In this document: piece by piece, positions 5,888 to 10,226 of the stretch
Numbering within the stretch: the first letter of the stretch is position 1
Layout of the letters: each line of letters begins with the position of its first letter
Origin: Oribacterium sp. UBA5894
Lineage (GTDB): Bacteria > Bacillota > Clostridia > Lachnospirales > Lachnospiraceae
Assembly: GCA_002431355.1 (NCBI GenBank)
Contig: DJEQ01000056.1
Coordinates: 1 to 10,226 of the forward strand
Direction: 5' to 3'
DNA length: 10,226 nt
The notes under the pieces: model-generated
What the model saw: only the letters and a program-made list of their open reading frames with translations
What the model was told of the DNA's origin: nothing
Databases searched by the model: none
Program-made: the position numbers and the translations under genes

Positions 5888-6920
5888 GCAACAGAAGAAA
5901 AGAAAACGAGGCGGAGAGTCGCTGCAGAGGGCGCAGAAATCCCGGGCTCCGATGACGAGCGTGCGTTCTTCGAACGTGCAGCCTCGCGGCGCCTTGCGGA
6001 AGTCTTCCGCTGTGCAGGAAAAGCGTGTACACGCTGCAACGAAGCCGACACGTACAGCACAGCTGGAAATGGAAAAGGAAACGGGCTTCCGTGCATCGGA
6101 CTGGACGATGCCGGTCGTGGCTTCCGTGGAAACGGAAGAACAGCTCGGAGCGGTTCTGCAGCAGGCGGCTGTGCAGTGCATCTATGTGGATGAGGCTGGC
6201 TTCCCGAACCTCGCGGAGGCAATCCAGCAGATCCACGCAGCGGGGCGGCAGGCGGGACTTCGCCTTCGCCGAATCCAGAGGGATCTCGATGCGAGTGGCC
6301 GGAGAGCGGAGAACAGTGTGGATATTCTTCGGAAGCTGCTTTGTGAAGATACGATTCCGGATGCCGTACTGGTGCGAAATCTCGATGAGGCCATGCTGCT
6401 GGAGGATTTCTTCACGGAGGAGCCTGCGTGGAGGGCGCGGATCTGCCGCGTGTTTGATTACACGGTTTATGGCTACAATGAAGAAGCCATGCGTGCACTG
6501 GAGTCCCTCGGCGCCATGAAGCTGACCTATCCGATCGAGCTCACCGGCCCAGAGTGCCGTCGACTCCCGAAGCTCCTGCCGATGGAGCTTCTGATCTATG
6601 GACACCTCCCGATGATGGTGAGTGCGAACTGTATCCAGCGTACGAGCGCGCACTGCGATCATGGAAATCGTATTCTGCAGCTTCGTGACCGCATGGGAAA
6701 GGATATGCCGGTCCGCTGCTACTGCAGCTACTGCTATAATCAGATCTTCAATGCCGACCCGCTCGTCCTGTATGACCTCCCGGAGGAGGTCAAGGCACTG
6801 CAGCCACAGTGCGTACGCTATGACTTCTCCGTGGAGACTCCGGCCGTCGTGCGGCAGGTGCTTGAGGGCTGCGTGCCGGTGCATCGAACACGTGGGCATT
6901 TTCGTCATGGCATTGAATAA
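5868..6920 (+). CDS. U32 family protein, C-terminal part as a separate gene
   Basis: This 350-residue product matches what long U32/RlhA-type proteins carry after the DUF3656-like domain. Residues 1-70 are a disordered, very basic stretch (20 Lys/Arg). VVASVETEEQL at 83-93 starts a barrel-like region. SANC-x7-C (C255, C263) and CYCSYCYNQIF (C284, C286, C289) form a second metal-type cysteine set, and the end GHFRHGIE resembles the family terminus. The best start is GTG 5868: AGAGGAG (5854-5860) lies 7 bases before it, inside the previous gene. The frame is open back to ATG 5820 and 5850, but those have poor binding sites. It is in the +1 frame relative to the upstream gene. Two readings are possible: stable gene fission with translational coupling, or a frameshifted or recoded single protein. 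The strong ribosome binding site favours fission. Confidence 0.82.
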   Translation: MARKEDRQQKKRKRGGESLQRAQKSRAPMTSVRSSNVQPRGALRKSSAVQEKRVHAATKPTRTAQLEMEKETGFRASDWTMPVVASVETEEQLGAVLQQAAVQCIYVDEAGFPNLAEAIQQIHAAGRQAGLRLRRIQRDLDASGRRAENSVDILRKLLCEDTIPDAVLVRNLDEAMLLEDFFTEEPAWRARICRVFDYTVYGYNEEAMRALESLGAMKLTYPIELTGPECRRLPKLLPMELLIYGHLPMMVSANCIQRTSAHCDHGNRILQLRDRMGKDMPVRCYCSYCYNQIFNADPLVLYDLPEEVKALQPQCVRYDFSVETPAVVRQVLEGCVPVHRTRGHFRHGIE

Positions 6921-6929
6921 GGAGCAACG

Positions 6930-8462
6930 ATGATTACGCTTTTTATCACGGCATCGAAGTACATCCAGCTTTTGCTGATTGTACTTTATACCTACTGTAA
7001 TTTCCGCTACCTGTCCATTCCAGACCAGGAGGATGCGGATCCTCTTTGTGACTGGCAGCTTCGCATCATCCTGCTGGTGCATTTTCTGATGAACTGCATC
7101 ATCTATCTGAAGACGGAGGAGATGAGCACGGTATGGTTTTACCTGATGCAACTCGCCTTTTTTCTGCTGTATACCTTTGGCGCACAGCGCATTTATCGAA
7201 ACATCAACCGGCTGCTGCTCAACAATACGGTCTTTTTCCTGACCTATGGGCTCATCATTCTGGAACGTCTGGACCCGACGAAGGCATTCAAGCAGTTTGT
7301 CATCATCGTCGGTTCCGCAATTCTTACGCTGGTGATTCCGTACCTCATTGATAAAATCTGGGATCTCGTACGCTGGCGTTCCGTCTTCGCCGTCTTCGGA
7401 CTTCTTCTGCAGGGCATCGTGCTCCTCATCGGTGCGACCAGCTACGGCGCGAAGATGTCCATCTCCATTGGCGGCTTCACCTTCCAGGCCTCCGAGATCG
7501 TAAAAATCACCTTTGTGCTGGCCATGGCCGGCATGCTGAGTCGTGCTACGGAATTTCGGGATATTGTGAAAACCTCGGTGGTGGCTGCGCTTCATGTGCT
7601 GGTGCTTGTCGCCTGCAAGGACCTCGGCTCCGCGCTGATCTTCTGCATTGCCTACCTCGTGATGCTGTTCATTGCCACGAACCGCGCCTTTTACCTTATG
7701 CTGGGTACGGCAGCCATGGGCGGCGCGTCGGTTTTCAGCTACTACGCCTTTTCCCATGTACGAAAGAGAGTCTTTGCGTGGCTCAATCCCTGGTCTGACA
7801 TGGCGGATCGAGGGTATCAGATTACCCAGTCGCTCTTTGCCATCGGTACCGGCGGCTTCGCGGGCCTCGGCCTCTACCAGGGTATGCCGAAGCGCATTCC
7901 GATCGTGGAGAAGGACTTCATTATTTCCGCCATTTCGGAGGAAATGGGCGCCGTGACGGCCATCTGCATTATTCTGGTATGCCTTGGCTGCTTCATGCAG
8001 ATGATGGTCATTGCCACCTATATGGAGGATAATTTCTACAAGCTGGTATCCGTTGGCCTCGCCATCGAGTACATCGTGCAGTCCTTCCTGACGATCGGCG
8101 GTGCCATCAAGTTCATTCCGTCGACCGGCGTAACCCTTCCCTTTGTGAGCTACGGCGGCTCCTCGCTTGTTTCGGCCTTTATCGTGTTCGCGATCATTCA
8201 GGCCCTCTACATCATTCAGGGCAATGAAGACGAGGCCGACGAAATGGATGCACTCGAGGACGTGGAAGAGGAAGAGCCGGTCGACGAGGCCGATGACGTC
8301 CTCGATGATACAGACGAGGAGGAGATGGAAGAACGCGCTCCGTATCGGACCCGTTACAGCAGGAAGACCACGGAAGTCAGCGCGCATCCGTCCGCATTGA
8401 AGACTGATGAGGAGAACGCGTATGCCTCCGAAAAGGTATCCGCGGAGGACCTCGACCTGTAA
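6930..8462 (+). CDS. SEDS peptidoglycan glycosyltransferase (FtsW/RodA/SpoVE family)
   Basis: SEDS proteins polymerise lipid II into glycan strands at the membrane, in complex with a class B PBP. The 510-residue protein has about 13 hydrophobic segments from residue 4 to 430. The core signature is present: FQASEIVK (185-192) for the usual FQPSE-x-x-K, NPWSD (286-290), GYQITQSLFAIGTGGFAGLG (295-314), and EKDFIISAISEEMG (327-340), with D329 at the known catalytic aspartate; GVTLPFVSYGGSS is at 400-412. About three extra hydrophobic segments precede the canonical first helices. After the last helix comes a cytoplasmic tail of about 80 residues with 24 Asp/Glu in 433-468. ATG 6930 has AAGGAG (6919-6924), overlapping the stop of the preceding gene. 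The PBP gene follows after 19 bases. FtsW versus RodA cannot be decided from sequence alone. Confidence 0.96.
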   Translation: MITLFITASKYIQLLLIVLYTYCNFRYLSIPDQEDADPLCDWQLRIILLVHFLMNCIIYLKTEEMSTVWFYLMQLAFFLLYTFGAQRIYRNINRLLLNNTVFFLTYGLIILERLDPTKAFKQFVIIVGSAILTLVIPYLIDKIWDLVRWRSVFAVFGLLLQGIVLLIGATSYGAKMSISIGGFTFQASEIVKITFVLAMAGMLSRATEFRDIVKTSVVAALHVLVLVACKDLGSALIFCIAYLVMLFIATNRAFYLMLGTAAMGGASVFSYYAFSHVRKRVFAWLNPWSDMADRGYQITQSLFAIGTGGFAGLGLYQGMPKRIPIVEKDFIISAISEEMGAVTAICIILVCLGCFMQMMVIATYMEDNFYKLVSVGLAIEYIVQSFLTIGGAIKFIPSTGVTLPFVSYGGSSLVSAFIVFAIIQALYIIQGNEDEADEMDALEDVEEEEPVDEADDVLDDTDEEEMEERAPYRTRYSRKTTEVSAHPSALKTDEENAYASEKVSAEDLDL

Positions 8463-8481
8463 AGCGTCGGAAAGGAGGACT

Positions 8482-9984
8482 ATGGCGAAACAGAAATCCC
8501 GTTCCGGGAAACAGAAATCAAATCGAAATATCATCCGCTTTGTTTATTTCTTCTCCCTTCTGTTCTTTGGAATGATCGGCTATATGATCTATTTCATTGG
8601 CTGGCAGGCGGAGGATCTCATGGGAAATTCCTATAATCCCCGGATGGAGGTCTTCAATGACCGCTTCGTGCGTGGCGCGATTCTGTCCTCCGATGGACAG
8701 GTACTGGCGCAGACGGCGGTAACGGATACCCGAACGAATGCGGATGGCTCTGTGAATCCGGAGGGCAGCTATACCGAGACTCGGCAGTATCCATTTGGCG
8801 AGATGTTTGCACATGCCGTCGGGTATTCCACGAAGGGAAAGACCGGCCTCGAGGCGCTCGCGAACTTCTATCTGATGGAGTCCAATGCAAGCCCCGTGAC
8901 GCAGGTGGTCAATGAAATCACCGAAACGAAAAGCCTCGGGGATAATGTAGTGACGACCCTCGATGCGGGTCTTCAGAAGGTGGCCTATGATGCCCTCGGA
9001 GACCAGCGTGGTGCGGTGATCGCTCTGAACCCGACAACAGGTGCGGTTCTGGCGATGGTTTCGAAGCCAAGCTTCGATCCGAATACCATTGTACAGAACT
9101 GGGATGATATTGTGAACAATCAGTCGGCGGCCGCGCCGCTCCTCAATCGCTGTACCCAGGGCCTCTATGCCCCGGGCTCGACCTTTAAAATTGTGATGGC
9201 ACTCGAGTACATGCGGGAGCATCCGAAGGACTGGCAGAGCTTCCAGTTTGACTGTGAGGGAGAGTACCAGGATCCGGCCGACGAGCGGTATGTCGTGCAT
9301 TGCTACGATGGCGAGGTGCATGGCGAGGAGGATCTTTCGAAGGCCTTCGCAAATTCCTGCAATGCAGCCTTTGCGAAAATCGGCACTCTGACGGATCCGA
9401 AGAAGCTGGCGGAAACCGCGAATTCGCTTCTGTTTAATCAGGACCTTCCGATCGCGATTGCGTCCAGTAAGAGCCGCCTCAGTCTGACAGAGGATGCGGA
9501 TGCCTGGACGATGATGCAGACGGCCATCGGACAGGGGGATACGATGATGAGCCCGCTGCATGAGGTACTGCTGAGTGCGACCATTGCAAATGGAGGCACG
9601 CTCGTGGAGCCGAAGCTGCTCGAGCAGGTACAGTCCGCAGATGGAAAGGTCGTGAAAACCTTCGACAGCGGTGCGAAGCGCACGCTTATGACGACCGAGG
9701 AGGCCGAAACGCTCGGTGGCTTCATGCGGCGCGTCGTCACAGAAGGCACCGCCTCGGCACTTCGAAAGGCTGAGTATGAGGCGGCCGGAAAAACCGGCTC
9801 CGCAGAGGCTGTGAAGGACGGAAAGAAGAGCACGACCGCATGGTTCACCGGCTTTGCACCCTATGAGAATCCGGAGATCGCGATCTGCGTCGTCGTGGAG
9901 GACGGCGAGACCGGCGGGCGCACCGCCGCGCCGATCGCCCGGCAGGTGCTCGATTACTGGCTGGTGGAGCGCAGCGGAAGCTGA
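8482..9984 (+). CDS. Class B penicillin-binding protein (peptidoglycan transpeptidase)
   Basis: The protein cross-links peptidoglycan stems outside the membrane and is the expected partner of the adjacent SEDS enzyme. Residues 1-16 are basic and cytoplasmic, 17-40 form a single membrane anchor, and FVRGAILSSDGQVLA (62-76) is the conserved start of the pedestal domain. The transpeptidase domain (about 175-490) has all three active-site motifs: STFK 233-236 (nucleophile S233), SCN 292-294 and KTG 437-439. No PASTA repeats follow. At 500 residues it is short for a class B PBP and comparable to actinobacterial PbpA. ATG 8482 is chosen over upstream in-frame starts from 8407 because AAAGGAGGA (8471-8479) stands directly before it and upstream residues do not fit. 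The membrane anchor and pedestal show no signal cleavage site. It closes the gene run. Confidence 0.97.
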   Translation: MAKQKSRSGKQKSNRNIIRFVYFFSLLFFGMIGYMIYFIGWQAEDLMGNSYNPRMEVFNDRFVRGAILSSDGQVLAQTAVTDTRTNADGSVNPEGSYTETRQYPFGEMFAHAVGYSTKGKTGLEALANFYLMESNASPVTQVVNEITETKSLGDNVVTTLDAGLQKVAYDALGDQRGAVIALNPTTGAVLAMVSKPSFDPNTIVQNWDDIVNNQSAAAPLLNRCTQGLYAPGSTFKIVMALEYMREHPKDWQSFQFDCEGEYQDPADERYVVHCYDGEVHGEEDLSKAFANSCNAAFAKIGTLTDPKKLAETANSLLFNQDLPIAIASSKSRLSLTEDADAWTMMQTAIGQGDTMMSPLHEVLLSATIANGGTLVEPKLLEQVQSADGKVVKTFDSGAKRTLMTTEEAETLGGFMRRVVTEGTASALRKAEYEAAGKTGSAEAVKDGKKSTTAWFTGFAPYENPEIAICVVVEDGETGGRTAAPIARQVLDYWLVERSGS

Positions 9985-10081
9985 AGATCAAGTGGCCGGG
10001 GCCCGGAGAGGGATTGCCCGAAACCATACGTAGAGATCGTGCAAAAATCAGAATCGGACCTCCTAGAAGCACTTGAAGCTG
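9985..10081 (+). other. Non-coding stretch after the PBP gene
   Basis: I see no gene or convincing promoter here. There is a GC-rich quasi-palindrome CCGGGGCCCGG at 9996-10006 and GGACCTCCT at 10056-10064, which reads AGGAGGTCC on the minus strand but has no start codon at a usable distance. No intrinsic terminator follows the PBP stop directly. Confidence 0.4.
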
Positions 10082-10106
10082 ATCCATGTGCCTATGGCAC
10101 ATGGAT
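10082..10106 (+). repeat. Perfect hairpin H1 (11-bp stem, 3-nt loop)
   Basis: ATCCATGTGCC (10082-10092) and GGCACATGGAT (10096-10106) are exact reverse complements separated by TAT. The tip, ATGTGCC around a 3-base loop, matches the tip of H3 apart from one compensated pair. C-rich sequence, not a T-run, follows it, so it is not a standard terminator. Confidence 0.85.
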
Positions 10107-10126
10107 GCCCCCGGGCGGCGAGGCCG
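10107..10126 (+). repeat. Two short GC-rich inverted repeats between H1 and H2
   Basis: GCCC/GGGC (10107-10110 and 10113-10116) with only 2 bases between, then CGGC-GAG-GCCG (10116-10126), fill the gap between the larger hairpins. Each is short enough to arise by chance in GC-rich DNA, but together with H1 and H2 they leave no unpaired spacer. Confidence 0.35.
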
Positions 10127-10148
10127 TTTTGCCACGTACGTGGCAAAA
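10127..10148 (+). repeat. Perfect 22-bp palindrome H2
   Basis: TTTTGCCACGT (10127-10137) and ACGTGGCAAAA (10138-10148) are exact reverse complements with no spacer; as RNA this gives a 9-bp stem with a GUAC loop. The T-run is on the 5' side and the A-run on the 3' side on both strands, the reverse of an intrinsic terminator. It could be a dimeric protein-binding site. Confidence 0.85.
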
Positions 10149-10154
10149 TCAAAC

Positions 10155-10199
10155 GACGATGCCATGATATGCGCCGTAGGCGCATATCATGGCATCGTC
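10155..10199 (+). repeat. Perfect hairpin H3 (21-bp stem, 3-nt loop)
   Basis: Bases 10155-10175 pair without mismatch with 10179-10199 around the loop GTA. On the minus strand the hairpin is followed by GTTTGATTTT, so it may act as a terminator for a gene entering from the right edge. On the plus strand a T-run (10211-10215) comes 11 bases later, too far for a standard terminator. Confidence 0.88.
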
Positions 10200-10226
10200 T
10201 CACTGAAGAATTTTTCCTTAGCACCC

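Noticed and set aside
8407..8481. Longer PBP starting at an upstream in-frame ATG
   Set aside because: The extra 25 residues lie inside the SEDS coding end and lack a binding site, while ATG 8482 has a near-perfect AAAGGAGGA.
5757..8534. A 925-codon open frame on the minus strand
   Set aside because: It is codon-aligned and antisense to the second U32 gene and the SEDS gene, and is open only because they avoid TTA, CTA and TCA codons. The sense proteins are clearly real and its translation shows no family motif.
8518..9561. A 347-codon minus-strand open frame inside the PBP gene
   Set aside because: It is antisense to a PBP with all catalytic motifs; the translation is His/Arg-rich and unlike any family.
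10056..10064. AGGAGGTCC on the minus strand as a ribosome binding site
   Set aside because: No ATG, GTG or TTG occurs at a suitable distance downstream on that strand.
10127..10148. H2 as an intrinsic terminator of the PBP operon
   Set aside because: The T-run precedes the stem and the A-run follows it, the opposite of what termination requires, on both strands.
9845..10165. A 106-codon minus-strand open frame over the PBP end and hairpins
   Set aside because: It runs through the palindromes and antisense to PBP coding sequence, with an Arg/Pro-rich low-complexity end and no binding site before its ATG.

Overview
The window looks like a chromosomal core region of a Clostridia-type Firmicute, most likely a Lachnospiraceae member with fairly GC-rich coding DNA. 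Reasons: strong AGGAGG-type ribosome binding sites before nearly every gene, a Bacillus-type LexA (DinR) box before ruvA, a ZapA with a long coiled-coil tail, and a U32/SEDS/PBP gene run of a kind I associate with that family (from memory, not searched). No plasmid, phage, CRISPR, tRNA, rRNA or insertion-sequence gene is visible.

Layout, left to right. (1) 1-645: a hairpin, leuD (isopropylmalate isomerase small subunit, presumably the end of a leuCD unit whose leuC lies off the left edge) and its intrinsic terminator. (2) 700-1995, minus strand: a YprB-like RNase H-fold exonuclease with an extra C-terminal domain, convergent with leuD. (3) 1996-2215: a divergent promoter region, with a near-consensus LexA box lying in the spacer of the ruvA promoter. 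(4) 2216-3960: ruvA and ruvB, the Holliday-junction branch-migration motor; RuvA carries Gln55-Asn56 where the E. coli acidic pin has Glu55-Asp56. (5) 3950-9984: a second run on the same strand: zapA, a U32 family RNA-hydroxylation-type protein encoded as two overlapping genes, a SEDS (FtsW/RodA) glycosyltransferase and a class B penicillin-binding protein. An extended -10 promoter embedded in the 3' end of ruvB probably starts this run. (6) 9985-10226: a non-coding end made largely of back-to-back perfect hairpins.

How the genes fit together: ruvAB form a DNA-damage unit. The downstream genes concern cytokinesis and wall synthesis (zapA, SEDS, PBP), with a probable RNA-modifying enzyme between them. 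The SEDS and PBP are adjacent and almost certainly work as a glycan polymerase/transpeptidase pair. The SEDS has a very acidic cytoplasmic tail and the PBP a very basic cytoplasmic N-terminus, which could contact each other.

The most unusual signals are the hairpin-tiled terminal region with a covarying hairpin tip, the neutral RuvA pin, and the fission of the U32 gene at a domain boundary with its own start signals. I found no clear new defence or mobile system here.
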